Part shown: one piece after another, positions 1 through 9,719 of the stretch
How positions within the stretch are numbered: position 1 is the first letter of the stretch
Layout: every line of letters begins with the position of its first letter
Source: Pseudomonas yamanorum
GTDB taxonomy: Bacteria > Pseudomonadota > Gammaproteobacteria > Pseudomonadales > Pseudomonadaceae
Assembly: GCF_013386765.1 (NCBI RefSeq)
Contig: NZ_JACARE010000018.1
Span: forward strand, 252,440 to 316,439
DNA: 64,000 nucleotides
Direction: 5' to 3'
Notes under the pieces: generated by a model
The model's database searches: none
What the model saw: the letters and a program-made list of their open reading frames with translations, nothing else
What the model was told of the DNA's origin: nothing
Program-made: the position numbers and the translations under genes

Positions 1-531
1 CGGGTGCTTGGTGCACGCCACGGTATCCAGCGGGCAAGGCTCGGTGCCGGGGGCAGGCGAGGCGACGGTCGGGCGCCACATTTGTGAGAAAAACTCCCCG
101 GCCATGTCCAGGAAGCTGGGCGCCGGTGGCTCGCTGGGCGCGACTGGCACGGCCGTCATCTTGCCGGCGGCGCGGGCCGCCTTTTTGCCATTGATGAAGA
201 CGTCGTCCGAGCCGCTGGTGATAAAGGCGTCGATCACCGGCGGGAACACCCAGTTGGCGGCTGACTCGCACCAACTGGATATTTTCAGATCAGCCCCTGT
301 TAGCCCCGCGGTAATGCCTACGACGGCACCCACGACCAACACCAGGGCAACGCCGCCGGTAGCGATAGTCGCACCGGTTGTTATGGCAACAGCCGCCGCT
401 ACCGCCAGGCAGCCCACAGTGGTGATCGCCGCATAGGCTGCCACTTCCAGTACACCGCCGAGAATATCGGCCATCACCGAGGTGTGCAGCAGTGCGTCGC
501 CTTCGCGGGCAGCCCAGAGGTCTTCACTCAT
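1..531 (-). CDS. prePAAR/PAAR T6SS effector, N-terminal part
   Basis: 177 residues of a longer protein cut by the left window edge. Residues 7-16 (AAREGDALLH) match the prePAAR motif AARxxDxxxH, which in known effectors completes the PAAR fold. A long glycine/alanine/valine-rich hydrophobic stretch follows at about residues 24-76 (one or two membrane segments), then a PAAR-like segment (PPVIDAF, SGSDDVFINGKKAARAAG, about 95-120). Such proteins cap the VgrG spike, and their C-terminal toxin domain (Rhs or other) would lie left of the window and is not visible. The ATG lies 14 bases after the eagR stop, and the order vgrG-eagR-effector is the usual one for this class. Motif and context are clear; the toxic activity is unknown. 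Confidence 0.85.
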   Translation of the reverse strand, partial: MSEDLWAAREGDALLHTSVMADILGGVLEVAAYAAITTVGCLAVAAAVAITTGATIATGGVALVLVVGAVVGITAGLTGADLKISSWCESAANWVFPPVIDAFITSGSDDVFINGKKAARAAGKMTAVPVAPSEPPAPSFLDMAGEFFSQMWRPTVASPAPGTEPCPLDTVACTKHP

Positions 532-545
532 TGTTCAGACTCTGC

Positions 546-980
546 TCAGGGGGTGACGGCAAAGTTGAGCGTGTTCTTGAGCGTTGCCCAATGTGCCGCC
601 TCGGCAGGCCCCAGGGGCTGGGTCTTGACGTAGCTCAAGGCGATCAGGTTGCGTGTGCCGGGTATCTGCATTGCCAACTGATATTGGTAAATATTGTCGC
701 TGCCTTTGTTGAAACGGTTCTGGACTTCAAAGGCGTCGATGTCCTGCGCCGGCCCCACCTTGATGGCTTGCGCTGGCGAATAACGAAGGTCTTTGACCTG
801 CTGTTCGAGCTTTTTCAGCTGGCCCTCGAAGTTGTTTTGCAAGGTCTCGCCATCTGCCAACGGGCTGCGACTCACCACCAGCGTGGTGCCCAGCTTGGCG
901 AATTTGAGAATGTTGATCGAGGTGTCCTGTACCTCAGCGTCGGGCAGGGTGAATTGGGCTTCGTTGATCAGGTAATTCAT
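546..980 (-). CDS. EagR-type T6SS effector chaperone (DUF1795/DcrB-like)
   Basis: 144 residues without signal peptide, the normal size of DUF1795 (EagR, formerly EagT) chaperones. It starts MNYLINEAQFTLPD and carries the family-typical segments TTLVVSRSPLADGET and LIALSYVKTQPL. EagR proteins act in the cytoplasm: they bind the hydrophobic N-terminal segments of a cognate prePAAR effector and load it onto VgrG. The following gene is exactly such an effector, so the pairing is strongly supported by context. It lies 15 bases after vgrG and 14 bases before the effector. No strong Shine-Dalgarno precedes the ATG, suggesting translation coupled to vgrG. Confidence 0.88.
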   Translation of the reverse strand: MNYLINEAQFTLPDAEVQDTSINILKFAKLGTTLVVSRSPLADGETLQNNFEGQLKKLEQQVKDLRYSPAQAIKVGPAQDIDAFEVQNRFNKGSDNIYQYQLAMQIPGTRNLIALSYVKTQPLGPAEAAHWATLKNTLNFAVTP

Positions 981-995
981 GGTGGATAAATCTCG

Positions 996-2942
996 TTATT
1001 GACCAGCGCCGGGCTTGCCGGGAAATTTTGATTCGACGGCGGACTTGATCGTGCTTTGCACACCTTGGGCGCCGGGCACCGTGCCCTTGTCGCTGCCCAG
1101 GTTGATATCCAGTTTGCCCTTCGTCTGGATTTTGCTGCTGCCGGTGGAAAACAGATTGAACGAGCCACAGGTCAGGTTGATGTCGCCGCCAGCCTTGAGC
1201 TCGATGACGCTGTCACCGCATACCAGGCGAATACTGTCGCCGGCCTCGATGGTGTAGGTCGTGGCGGCGCTGTCGGACTTGGCACCGCCCACAATCACGG
1301 TGTCGTTGTTGCGCACAACCCGCAGGCGGTTACTACCAATCGTCACCGTCTCGTTATGCCCAATACTCTTATTCCGGTCATGCCCCACCGAATGGCTCTC
1401 ATCCACCTCAACCACGATGTCCTGATTCCGCTCGGCATGGATGTACAACTGCTCCAACCCCTTCTTGTCCTCCATGCGGATTTCATTGAAGTTGGCGGGC
1501 GTACCGCCTTTGCTGGAGCGGCTTTTCATCCCGCTTTGGGTGGCGTTTTCCGGCAAGTCGTAAGGCACGGTCTGCTCGGCGTTGTACACCCTTCCGGTGA
1601 TGATCGGCCGGTCCGGGTCGCCTTCCAGGAAGCTCACAATCACTTCCTGGCCGATCCGTGGAATCTGCATCGAGCCCCAGTTTTTCCCGGCCCAGGACTG
1701 TGACACGCGAATCCAGCACGAGCTGTTTTCGTTGGATTGGTCGTGGCGGTCCCAGTAGAAGTGCACCTTCACCCGGCCATATTGGTCGGTCCAGATTTCC
1801 TCGCCCTTGGGGCCCACCACCAGTGCGGTTTGCGGGCCTTTGACGATGGGCCGGTAGGTGTTGGCCAGCGGGCGGAAGCTCTGTTGTGCGTCGATGCAGG
1901 TGAGGGTGCTTTCGAACTGGGCCGAAGGCGCGGCGCCGCCGCTTTCGAGGCTTTCCTGGGAGATGTAGTAACGGGCGCCGACGATCAGGTATTCGCGGTT
2001 CTGGTCGCGGCGGCTGAAGCCGGTGAGGCTGAACAGGTGTCCGGAACCCAGGCCCCGCGCGTTGCCGCTGAACTCCACTTGTTCGTGCAGGGTTTGCAGG
2101 GCTTCGATGCGGGTGCGCGCGTAGTGTTCGCCGTCTTCGCTTTTGACGTAGGTGCCGGGGTAGTCGTACAGCGGGTAGTCGCCGGCGGTGTGCGGGCGCG
2201 GCATGGCCGAGCGCACGTCGATGCTGGCGCTGGGGCGCTGGAAGTCGTAGTCGTTGAGCTCAAGGGAACCGGGCTGTACTTCCTGCGCCAGGTGCCAGTT
2301 GTGCATATGGTCGCGTTCGCGCTGCTGCACGTCCTTGGGGTAGTACGGCACCGAGGCGTAGCCAGGCACGTTGGCGTGGGCGCCGTAGGCGTCGGCCAGC
2401 ACCAGCACATGGCGGTCCTGTTCGTGGCGGAAGAAGTAGTAGATGCCTTCCTGTTCCATCAGGCGGCTGACGAAATCGAAGCTGGTCTCGCGGTACTGCA
2501 CGCAGTATTCCCACTCGCGGTACGGCCGGCTCAAGGCGTCTTCGAAGTCGGAAAACCCCAGGTCGCGGAACACCTGCTTGATGATCTGTGGGATGCTCAG
2601 GTTCTGGAAAATCCGGCAGTCGGAGGTGCGGCTCAGCAGCCACAACCACGGGCGCAGGGTCACCTGGTAACTGGCGAACTGGCCCTGGTCGATGTTCTGG
2701 CTGCAGCGCGCGACGATGCCGTGGAAGTGCCGCTCGCCACCGTCCGCCAGTTGCAGGTTCAGGCTCATGGGCTTGCCGAGCAACTGGTTGAGGTCGATGT
2801 TGGCGTCCAGCGAGGTCAGCTGCAATTCGAAGTTGAACAGCCGACCCAACTCTTCGCCGCCGCCCATTTCATTGAGCAACAGCACATCCGGCCCCAGGGG
2901 GCTGGTGATCTTGGCCAGGCGTGACGATTGGTTGAATAGCAT
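996..2942 (-). CDS. vgrG: T6SS spike protein VgrG
   Basis: 648 residues. The N-terminal about 350 residues form the gp27-like part (RLFNFELQLTS, FHGIVARC). A gp5 OB-fold spans about 370-470 (WTDQYGRVKVHFYWDR, GSMQIPRIGQEVIVSFLEGD), followed by the needle-like repeat region to about 600 (HSVGHDRNKSIGHNETVTIG). The protein ends soon after the needle with a short tail and has no obvious enzymatic extension, so it looks like a carrier and not an evolved effector. VgrG trimers sit on top of the Hcp tube and receive the PAAR effector encoded two genes downstream. The start is 3 bases after the clpV stop. Confidence 0.95.
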   Translation of the reverse strand: MLFNQSSRLAKITSPLGPDVLLLNEMGGGEELGRLFNFELQLTSLDANIDLNQLLGKPMSLNLQLADGGERHFHGIVARCSQNIDQGQFASYQVTLRPWLWLLSRTSDCRIFQNLSIPQIIKQVFRDLGFSDFEDALSRPYREWEYCVQYRETSFDFVSRLMEQEGIYYFFRHEQDRHVLVLADAYGAHANVPGYASVPYYPKDVQQRERDHMHNWHLAQEVQPGSLELNDYDFQRPSASIDVRSAMPRPHTAGDYPLYDYPGTYVKSEDGEHYARTRIEALQTLHEQVEFSGNARGLGSGHLFSLTGFSRRDQNREYLIVGARYYISQESLESGGAAPSAQFESTLTCIDAQQSFRPLANTYRPIVKGPQTALVVGPKGEEIWTDQYGRVKVHFYWDRHDQSNENSSCWIRVSQSWAGKNWGSMQIPRIGQEVIVSFLEGDPDRPIITGRVYNAEQTVPYDLPENATQSGMKSRSSKGGTPANFNEIRMEDKKGLEQLYIHAERNQDIVVEVDESHSVGHDRNKSIGHNETVTIGSNRLRVVRNNDTVIVGGAKSDSAATTYTIEAGDSIRLVCGDSVIELKAGGDINLTCGSFNLFSTGSSKIQTKGKLDINLGSDKGTVPGAQGVQSTIKSAVESKFPGKPGAGQ

Positions 2943-2945
2943 TGT

Positions 2946-5609
2946 TTACGCCGCGTCGCTGAAGTCGTAGTGCAATTCGTTATCCCGCGTGCTGATGCGC
3001 ACGCCTGCCAGTGCCTTGCCTTCGAGCATGCGGGTGAGGAATTCGCGGCTCATGTCCGGCAGCAGGCTGTTGGTCAGGAGGGTGTCGATCATCCGCCCGC
3101 CACTTTCGGTTTCGGTGCAGCGGGACACGATCAGGTCGACCACGTCATCGTCGTAGTTGAAGTCGACCTTGTGGGTGTTCTCCACGCGCTTTTTGATGCG
3201 GTTGAGTTGCAGGCGAGTGATCGCTTTCAGCATCTCGTCGCTCAGCGGGTAGTACGGGATGGTCACCAGGCGGCCGAGCAGCGCCGGCGGGAAAATCTCC
3301 AGCAGCGGCTGGCGCAGGGCCTTGGCGATTTCTTCCGGCTCTGGGATGTTCGCCGGGTCCTTGCAGACCCGGGAAATCAACTCGGTACCGGCGTTGGTGG
3401 TGAGCAGGATCAAGGTGTTCTTGAAGTCGATCACCCGGCCTTCGCCGTCTTCCATCACGCCTTTGTCGAACACCTGGAAGAAGATCTCGTGCACGTCCGG
3501 GTGGGCTTTTTCCACTTCGTCCAGCAGCACCACGCTGTAGGGTTTGCGCCGCACGGCTTCGGTCAGCACGCCGCCTTCGCCGTAGCCGATGTAGCCCGGT
3601 GGCGCGCCCTTGAGGGTGGACACGGTGTGGGCTTCCTGGAACTCACTCATGTTGATGGTGATCACGTTCTGCTCGCCGCCGTACATGGCTTCGGCCAGGG
3701 CCAGGGCGGTTTCGGTCTTGCCCACGCCGGAGGTGCCGGCGAGCATGAACACGCCAATCGGCTTGCTCGGGTTGTCGAGGCCGGCGCGGGAGGTCTGGAT
3801 GCGCTTGGCGATCATCTGCAAGGCATGGTCCTGGCCGATGATGCGTTTCTTCAGGTGCTGGTCGAGGTTGAGCACCGTCTCCAGTTCGTTGCGGGCCATG
3901 CGGCCCACCGGGATGCCGGTCCAGTCGGCGACCACCGAGGCCACGGCCTGGTAATCCACGGTCGGCAGGATCAGCGGGGTTTCACCTTGCAGGGTGCTGA
4001 GGCGCTGTTGCAGGTCGACCAGTTGGGCACGCAGTTCATCGTTGCCGCTGTCCACTACGCCGGCTTTTTCACGCAACGTGGCGCGGGTAGCGAGCAACTC
4101 ATCGACCAGGGTTTTCTCTTCGGCCCAGCGGGTTTCCAGAGTAGCCAGGCGCTCGCGTTCGGCGCTGAGCAGGGCTTCGCTGTTGGTCTGGCGCGCACCG
4201 ATGGCGATGCCGATTGCATGCTCGCGGGCGATGATTTGCAGCTCGGTTTCCAGTGCCTCGATACGGCGCCGACTGTCATCCACTTCCGCCGGCACCGCGT
4301 GCAGGCTGATGGCGACGCGGGCGCAGGCGGTGTCCAGCAGGCTGACAGATTTGTCCGGCAACTGGCGCGCCGGGATGTAGCGGTGGGACAGCTTCACCGA
4401 AGCTTCCAGCGCTTCATCGAGGATCTGCACCTGATGGTGCTTTTCCATGGTCGAGGCCACGCCGCGCATCATCAGCAGCGCCTTGTCTTCCGAGGGCTCG
4501 GCCACTTGCACCACCTGGAAACGGCGGGTCAGGGCCGGGTCTTTTTCGATGTGCTTCTTGTACTCGGCCCAGGTAGTGGCGGCCACGGTACGCAAGGTGC
4601 CGCGAGCCAGTGCAGGCTTGAGCAGGTTGGCCGCGTCACCGGTGCCGGCGGCGCCACCGGCACCCACCAGGGTGTGGGCTTCGTCGATAAACAGGATGAT
4701 CGGTTTCGGCGAGGCCTGGACGTCTTCGATGACCTGGCGCAGGCGCTGTTCGAACTCGCCTTTCATGCTCGCGCCGGCTTGCAGCAGGCCCACATCGAGG
4801 CTGCGCAGTTCCACGTCTTTCAGTGCCGGCGGCACGTCGCCGGCGACGATGCGCAGGGCGAAGCCTTCCACCACAGCGGTCTTGCCGACGCCGGCTTCAC
4901 CGGTGAGGATCGGGTTGTTCTGGCGCCGACGCATCAGGATATCCACCAGCTGGCGGATCTCTTCATCGCGCCCCACGATCGGGTCCAGCTTGCCGCTGCG
5001 GGCCTGCTCGGTCAGGTCGACGGTGAAGCGCTTGAGGGCTTCCTGCTTGCCCATCGCGCTCGGCGCCATGGCACCGCTGGCTTCGCCGGGTACGGCCCCG
5101 GCGTTGAAGCCGTCGCTGGCGCTCAGGGCGTTTTCCGGCGAATCACCGACGTATTCATCAAAGCGTTCGCTCAGTGCTTCGGCCTTGATCTTGTCGAACT
5201 CACCGGACAAGCCCAACAGCGCATGGCGCAGGCTTGGCGTCTTGAGAATCCCCAGCACCAGGTAACCGGTGCGCACCTGGCTTTCGCCAAACATCAGGCT
5301 GCCGTAGACCCAGCCACGCTCCACGGCTTCTTCCACATGGGACGACAGGTCGGTGATCGACGTCGAACCACGGGGCAGGCGGTCCAGGGCCTCGGTCAGG
5401 TCACGAGCCAGCCGCGCCGGCTCGACGTTGAACTGGCGGATGATGCGATGCAGGTCCGAGTCCTGCAGTTGCAGCAACTGGTGAAACCAGTGGGCCAGTT
5501 CCACATACGGGTTGCCCCGCAGTTTGCAGAACACGGTGGCGGCTTCGATGGCCTTGTAGGCCACGCTGTTGAGTTTGCCGAACAGTGCGGCGCGACTGAT
5601 TTCACCCAT
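2946..5609 (-). CDS. clpV: T6SS sheath-recycling AAA+ ATPase ClpV (TssH)
   Basis: 887 residues, the normal length of TssH. An N-terminal Clp-N domain is followed by a first AAA+ module with Walker A GEAGVGKT near residue 236 and Walker B ILFIDEAHTL near 305, a coiled middle region around 430-530, and a second AAA+ module with Walker A GTSGVGKT near 622. TssH binds the contracted TssB/TssC sheath in the cytoplasm and disassembles it for reuse. The ATG overlaps the end of tssG by 8 bases, so the two are translationally coupled. Its place between the baseplate genes and vgrG separates it from housekeeping ClpB, which it resembles. Confidence 0.95.
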   Translation of the reverse strand: MGEISRAALFGKLNSVAYKAIEAATVFCKLRGNPYVELAHWFHQLLQLQDSDLHRIIRQFNVEPARLARDLTEALDRLPRGSTSITDLSSHVEEAVERGWVYGSLMFGESQVRTGYLVLGILKTPSLRHALLGLSGEFDKIKAEALSERFDEYVGDSPENALSASDGFNAGAVPGEASGAMAPSAMGKQEALKRFTVDLTEQARSGKLDPIVGRDEEIRQLVDILMRRRQNNPILTGEAGVGKTAVVEGFALRIVAGDVPPALKDVELRSLDVGLLQAGASMKGEFEQRLRQVIEDVQASPKPIILFIDEAHTLVGAGGAAGTGDAANLLKPALARGTLRTVAATTWAEYKKHIEKDPALTRRFQVVQVAEPSEDKALLMMRGVASTMEKHHQVQILDEALEASVKLSHRYIPARQLPDKSVSLLDTACARVAISLHAVPAEVDDSRRRIEALETELQIIAREHAIGIAIGARQTNSEALLSAERERLATLETRWAEEKTLVDELLATRATLREKAGVVDSGNDELRAQLVDLQQRLSTLQGETPLILPTVDYQAVASVVADWTGIPVGRMARNELETVLNLDQHLKKRIIGQDHALQMIAKRIQTSRAGLDNPSKPIGVFMLAGTSGVGKTETALALAEAMYGGEQNVITINMSEFQEAHTVSTLKGAPPGYIGYGEGGVLTEAVRRKPYSVVLLDEVEKAHPDVHEIFFQVFDKGVMEDGEGRVIDFKNTLILLTTNAGTELISRVCKDPANIPEPEEIAKALRQPLLEIFPPALLGRLVTIPYYPLSDEMLKAITRLQLNRIKKRVENTHKVDFNYDDDVVDLIVSRCTETESGGRMIDTLLTNSLLPDMSREFLTRMLEGKALAGVRISTRDNELHYDFSDAA

Positions 5610-6645
5610 GCTCTGGATTCCTTGAGGTGTTGGCGTGTTCGGCGTAATGCCGGGCCAGGATTAGGTCGTTGGCGTCGTGCCCGGGTTGGCCGAGCCAGGT
5701 GTTGAAGCCCAGGCGGAACTGGCCGTTGAGTTGCAGGGCCGGCACTTCCGGTTGTTGCAGGATCAGGTTCAGGTCCCAGTCCAGTTCGTGGCCCAGGTAC
5801 TCGGCGACCCACGCCACCAGCTCGTTGAACGGCTGGCTGCCGGGCAGCATGCCCATGTAGTCATCGAGCTTCAGCGGGCCGAGACGAATGCGGAATTTAT
5901 GCTGGCGGTCCCACACATGGCTGCCCAGGCAAAAGTCCACGCCCAACTGATTGGCACTGACACTCACGCGGCTGCGCTCGGGCAGTTCCAGCCATTGGCC
6001 GACGTATTCTTCGATCTCCACCGGCAGCCCGAAGTACTCGCCGAGAATCGCCTTCAGGCCGTCCGGGTAGCGGGTTTGCGCCGACAGGTGACCGCTGTAG
6101 TGCAGCTTTGCCGTGTCGGGGATCAGGCCCTGGTTGAGCAGGCTCGGGGTGCCTCGACCGCTCAAGGCGGCCAGGCGCGCCGACCAGTAGTCATCGTCCG
6201 GGCGGTCGTGGCTGACCGTGGGCCGCGCCTCCGCCCAGGCCCGGTAGAACAGGGTCAGCAGACGGTGGTGGAACACATCCAGGAAGCGCTTGCTGGTGCT
6301 GTCGGCATTGTTGCGCTGGCGCTCGCGCACGTACTCGGTGATGTGCAGCGGCAGCGGGCCGTTGGGGCCGCCGAGGCCAAAAAAGAACTGCTCCAGCCGT
6401 GCCGGTTTGCCATCCGCACCGGGCTCGACCGAGGCCAGTGTGGCCGGCGCAAAGGTGCAATCGGCCTGCTGCCCGAGGCGCAACGGATCATCCGCCAGGC
6501 GCAGGGAATGCCCCAGGCGTGGCAGGCCGGGCGATTCGCACTCGATACGACGTAGCGCCTGGAAGAAGTCATATTCCCAGGGCTCCTGATGCATCGCATC
6601 CAGGGTGGTCACAGGGTCGGACGACGTCCGGGCTTGGCTTTCCAT
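5602..6645 (-). CDS. tssG: T6SS baseplate protein TssG
   Basis: 347 residues. Recognised from the family start region HQEPWEYDFFQALRRIE, the segment FFFGLGGPNGPLPLHITEYVRERQRN, and the C-terminal GFNTWLGQP. TssG forms the baseplate wedge with TssE, TssF and TssK in the cytoplasm beneath the membrane complex. The chosen ATG lies inside the end of tssF (overlap 37 bases) and the stop overlaps the clpV start by 8 bases, both usual for this gene order. A shorter form starting at the downstream methionine just before HQEPWEYD cannot be excluded but would lose only about 17 residues. Confidence 0.93.
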   Translation of the reverse strand: MESQARTSSDPVTTLDAMHQEPWEYDFFQALRRIECESPGLPRLGHSLRLADDPLRLGQQADCTFAPATLASVEPGADGKPARLEQFFFGLGGPNGPLPLHITEYVRERQRNNADSTSKRFLDVFHHRLLTLFYRAWAEARPTVSHDRPDDDYWSARLAALSGRGTPSLLNQGLIPDTAKLHYSGHLSAQTRYPDGLKAILGEYFGLPVEIEEYVGQWLELPERSRVSVSANQLGVDFCLGSHVWDRQHKFRIRLGPLKLDDYMGMLPGSQPFNELVAWVAEYLGHELDWDLNLILQQPEVPALQLNGQFRLGFNTWLGQPGHDANDLILARHYAEHANTSRNPEHG

Positions 6646-8468
6646 CGCATGATCTCGCCGCGTTCGGTGGTACGGATCACCGTCTCGGTAAAACTGTTGA
6701 TCGACACGTAGCGTGCCAGGAACCGTTCAAACACCGCACCGAGCAGGAACACGCCGGTGCCGCGGAACGCGTTTTCATCAAATTCCAGGGTGATCTCCAA
6801 TCCCCGGCCAAACACGATCGGGCCGGGCATCGGCAGGCGGCGGGTCACCGCCTTGCTGCTGACCTCGCGCAGGCCCTCGATCTGCAGTTGCAGGGCGGCG
6901 TCGTTGCTGTCGCCATACAGGCGCAGCAGCTCGCGCAGTGCGGCGGCGCCCTGGCCTTGTTCGCTAAGCGACAGGTAGTTCAACGACAACTGGCTGATCA
7001 GGCGCCAGGCCTTGGCATCGTGGGCATGACTGGCGCGCGGGCGGCTCGGCCCGGCGACGCAGCGCACCGCCAGCACCGGGGCACTGTCGGCCAGCGTGAA
7101 GTCAGTTTTGCCATTGCCCACGCTCATGAACAGCGGCAAATCGCGGTTGGTGCACAGGGCGGTGACGCCCAGTTGGCGCAGGTCATGACGGTACGGCGCT
7201 TGCTGGCTGTCCACCAGGCTGACGAAGGTTTCGCTGCCCACGTAGGTGGAGCGCGGCCCGTTGCGGCGTTGGTCGCTCGACAACACGCGGGGTTCGCGAC
7301 GCACCGTGTAGTAAGCCTGGTCACGACCGTAGCGCGACGGATCGCGCACGGCGTAGAACGGCAAAAAAGGCTGCTCCGGCCCGGTGCCGTGGCCCGTGAT
7401 ACCGCTCAGGGAGTGAATCTCGAAATCCATCGGCCGGGTGCGGTCGGCGATCACGTGGTGTTCGTTGACCCGCTCGGACAAGTGAATCCGATCCACGCGC
7501 TTGGGAAACAGGTTGATCGCCGGGGTGCAGAACGGCACGAATTGCGCCTTGCCGACGCTGCCTTCCAGGCTCGGATCGTGACGGTCGAACAGCACGATCA
7601 GCTCCAGCTCCTGGCCGTCACAGCGTTTGACTGCGCGGCTCAGCTCAGCGAACTCCACGAACAGGAATCGGTGGGGCAGGGCGAAGTATTCCTGGAGCAA
7701 GCGATAGCCCTGGAAGGCGCGGGGCACCACCGGCATCGCTGCATCGGCGTCGTCAAAACCCCGGGAGCGCAATGCGTCCGGCGGCAGGCGCTCGACCCAG
7801 TCGCCTCCAGGTTTGCGTGCAAACACCGCGCAGGCATTGCCCAGCAATTGTTCGTAGAGGCGGAACGGTTGCTCGTCGGCACCACTGAGGTACAGCGGCA
7901 AGTTATCCAGCGCGAGGCTGTTGAAGGGCAGTTCGGCACCGGTGCGCAGGGTCAGGCGCAGGCCGGCCTTGGCCTTGGGTTCACTGGCGGCCAGACGCCC
8001 CAGCACCGCAGACGGGTTGCCGAAATACTCGGCCTGGGCGACCTGCAACGGCCACAGCGTCACCGGGTGAGCGGTGCGGTACTCGCAGCAGGTCTGGGTT
8101 TCGCGGCCCAATGCGGCGCGCAATACGGTGTCGCGGGGCAGCGGAAAACCGCTGGCCAGGGAACCTTCATCGGGATCGGCCTGCAACTGCACCACGGTCA
8201 TCGACGGGGTCGGCGCCAGGTAGTGCGGGTAGGCGATCTCCAGCAGGTTATTGGTGAAGGTCGGGTACTCGGCGTCGAGCTTGAGCTGGACCCGGGCCGT
8301 GAGATAGGCAAAGCCTTCGAGCAAGCGTTCGACGTACGGGTCGGCGCAGTCCATGCCGGACAGGGTCAGCCGACTGGCGATCTTCGGGTATTCCTTGGCG
8401 AACTCTGCGGCGCTTTCGCGCACGTGGTGCAGTTCCTGGTTGTACAGTTCCAGCAGGCGCGGGTTCAT
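6609..8468 (-). CDS. tssF: T6SS baseplate protein TssF
   Basis: 619 residues beginning [31 protein letters not shown] in translation, the standard opening of TssF. The ATG overlaps the tssE stop as ATGA, so this start was preferred to a frame extension 33 codons longer. Internal family marks include [19 protein letters not shown] and the C-terminal [12 protein letters not shown]. TssF is the main wedge subunit of the baseplate and partners TssG, TssE and TssK. It ends within the first codons of tssG. No truncation or frameshift seen. Confidence 0.94.
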   Translation of the reverse strand: MNPRLLELYNQELHHVRESAAEFAKEYPKIASRLTLSGMDCADPYVERLLEGFAYLTARVQLKLDAEYPTFTNNLLEIAYPHYLAPTPSMTVVQLQADPDEGSLASGFPLPRDTVLRAALGRETQTCCEYRTAHPVTLWPLQVAQAEYFGNPSAVLGRLAASEPKAKAGLRLTLRTGAELPFNSLALDNLPLYLSGADEQPFRLYEQLLGNACAVFARKPGGDWVERLPPDALRSRGFDDADAAMPVVPRAFQGYRLLQEYFALPHRFLFVEFAELSRAVKRCDGQELELIVLFDRHDPSLEGSVGKAQFVPFCTPAINLFPKRVDRIHLSERVNEHHVIADRTRPMDFEIHSLSGITGHGTGPEQPFLPFYAVRDPSRYGRDQAYYTVRREPRVLSSDQRRNGPRSTYVGSETFVSLVDSQQAPYRHDLRQLGVTALCTNRDLPLFMSVGNGKTDFTLADSAPVLAVRCVAGPSRPRASHAHDAKAWRLISQLSLNYLSLSEQGQGAAALRELLRLYGDSNDAALQLQIEGLREVSSKAVTRRLPMPGPIVFGRGLEITLEFDENAFRGTGVFLLGAVFERFLARYVSINSFTETVIRTTERGEIMRWKAKPGRRPTL

Positions 8469-8980
8469 GGGCGTCTCCGCTGATCGGCGTTCACCACACG
8501 CACATGGCCCGACTCCAGGTCCAGGTCGGTTTGCAGCAACAGGCGCAACGGCACCGGCTGCGCCCACAGGTCGCCCTCGATCTCGAAGCTCAAGGCGTTA
8601 TGGTTCATCTCGCCATGGCCGACGCGTGCCTTGACCCGCAGGGTATGGCGCAGGATACGTGGCTCGAAGGTCGCGATAGCCTGTTGGATCAAGGCTTCCA
8701 GCGCACTCACGTCGACACTGGAGACACTGTTGCCCGCCAGCGCCGGCAGCCCGTAATTGACCACCGAGGTACCGGCCGGCGTGTGCAGCGTGGCATCGGC
8801 GTTGAGCAATGAAGTGGTGTTGAGCAGCCACGTCAGGTCACGCAGCACGGAGGCTTTCAATTGGCTCAGGGACAGCACGCGTTTGTCGGCGCTTTCCTTG
8901 GGATTGGTCGGGTCATCGTCGGTCAACCGGTCCAGCAGGGACGGTTGCAGACGATCGCGGGAAGCAATTTCAGTTACCAC
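8465..8980 (-). CDS. tssE: T6SS baseplate protein TssE (gp25-like)
   Basis: 171 residues from a GTG start: a GGAG sits 8 bases before GTG-GTA-ACT and the protein then reads [21 protein letters not shown], the usual TssE opening. A frame extension of 42 codons upstream runs into a REP-like repeat and is not believed. The gp25-like lysozyme-fold core includes [21 protein letters not shown] and [17 protein letters not shown]. TssE joins baseplate wedges to the sheath. The gene is separated from hcp by 210 bases carrying inverted repeats, so its expression may depend on readthrough from hcp. Confidence 0.92.
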   Translation of the reverse strand: MVTEIASRDRLQPSLLDRLTDDDPTNPKESADKRVLSLSQLKASVLRDLTWLLNTTSLLNADATLHTPAGTSVVNYGLPALAGNSVSSVDVSALEALIQQAIATFEPRILRHTLRVKARVGHGEMNHNALSFEIEGDLWAQPVPLRLLLQTDLDLESGHVRVVNADQRRRP

Positions 8981-9025
8981 CAAAGCAGCTCCACGGACGG
9001 GTTGCGAGAGGAACAAAGTACCCGA

Positions 9026-9176
9026 CCCGTAGCAGCTGTCGAGCGAAGCGAGGCTGCGTTCGGCTGCGAAGCAGTCGTAAAACGAACACCGGGACTTATC
9101 AGTCAACTATCGGTGGCCGGATTGCGAGGACTTCGTCCTCGAACGCAGCCTCGCTCCGCTCGTCAGCGGCTACGGG
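9026..9176. repeat. REP-like inverted pair between tssE and hcp
   Basis: Two 37-base arms face each other at 9026-9062 and 9140-9176 and pair with 3 mismatches; both contain AGCGAGGCTGCGTTCG. A further small hairpin (CGAGGAC, TTC loop, GTCCTCG) lies at 9125-9141. The layout, two REP units in opposite orientation, is that of a REPIN (REP doublet forming hairpins). It occupies nearly all of the noncoding space between tssE and hcp and would form a strong stem-loop in the mRNA just after the hcp stop. This arm sequence differs from the other repeat families in the window. Confidence 0.75.
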
Positions 9177-9190
9177 GCGAGGGTTACAGA

Positions 9191-9679
9191 TCAGCGTTTG
9201 GTGTTGGAGCGGATGTTCCAGCCAAACTTGATCGCGCCACCGTCTTTGGTGCCGTCGGCTTTCTGTGGCTGGTAGTCCACCATCACCTGGGCAAAGTTCA
9301 GGGTGACGTTTTCGGTCAGGCGATCATCGCTGCCCGAACCGCCGGTGCTCAGGGAGGTCACCAGCACTTCTTCCAGGTTGATGATCATGTACTCGACCTG
9401 GCTTTCACCGCCGGCCTTGCGCACGGTCAGGGTGACCTTGTCGATGTGCTTGCCGCTGGCGCAGTGCATCATCAGGTTCGGCGAGGCCTTGTCGACGTAC
9501 TTGGTCAGCGACAGGTCCTGGATGTTCACCTTGCCCGCGCCGCCGCCGCCGCCCACGTGCATGTTGCCGGACTGGGCCATGCCCCAGCTCCAGTTCAACA
9601 CGTCGATTTCGTCCTTGTGGGCCTTGTCCATGGACTCGCCCTTGATGTCGCCGATCTTGATGAAAATATCAACAGCCAT
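9191..9679 (-). CDS. hcp: T6SS tube protein Hcp
   Basis: 162 residues starting MAVDIFIKIGDIKGESMDKAHKDEIDVL in translation; GGGAG lies 5 bases before the ATG, so this start was chosen over a methionine 9 codons upstream. The product matches Hcp1-class proteins (NWSWGMAQSGNMHVGGGGGAG, ENVTLNFAQVMVDYQP). Hcp hexamers stack into the inner tube that is pushed out by sheath contraction, and they also chaperone small effectors. The gene sits between two REP-type inverted repeats (9026-9176 and 9720-9808), which may set its mRNA level apart from that of its neighbours. Confidence 0.97.
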   Translation of the reverse strand: MAVDIFIKIGDIKGESMDKAHKDEIDVLNWSWGMAQSGNMHVGGGGGAGKVNIQDLSLTKYVDKASPNLMMHCASGKHIDKVTLTVRKAGGESQVEYMIINLEEVLVTSLSTGGSGSDDRLTENVTLNFAQVMVDYQPQKADGTKDGGAIKFGWNIRSNTKR

Positions 9680-9719
9680 GTTTTCTCCCTGTGTGGTCTC
9701 AGCCACGATATGTTGTTTT

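Noticed and set aside
8..436. Open frame on the plus strand opposite the effector
   Set aside because: Lies entirely within the opposite prePAAR effector gene, which has a clear motif and start.
2970..5705. Open frame of about 900 codons opposite clpV, and similar long frames opposite ppkA, spoT and tssM
   Set aside because: Antisense shadows typical of GC-rich genes; composition is unlike protein families and the opposite genes are fully conserved.
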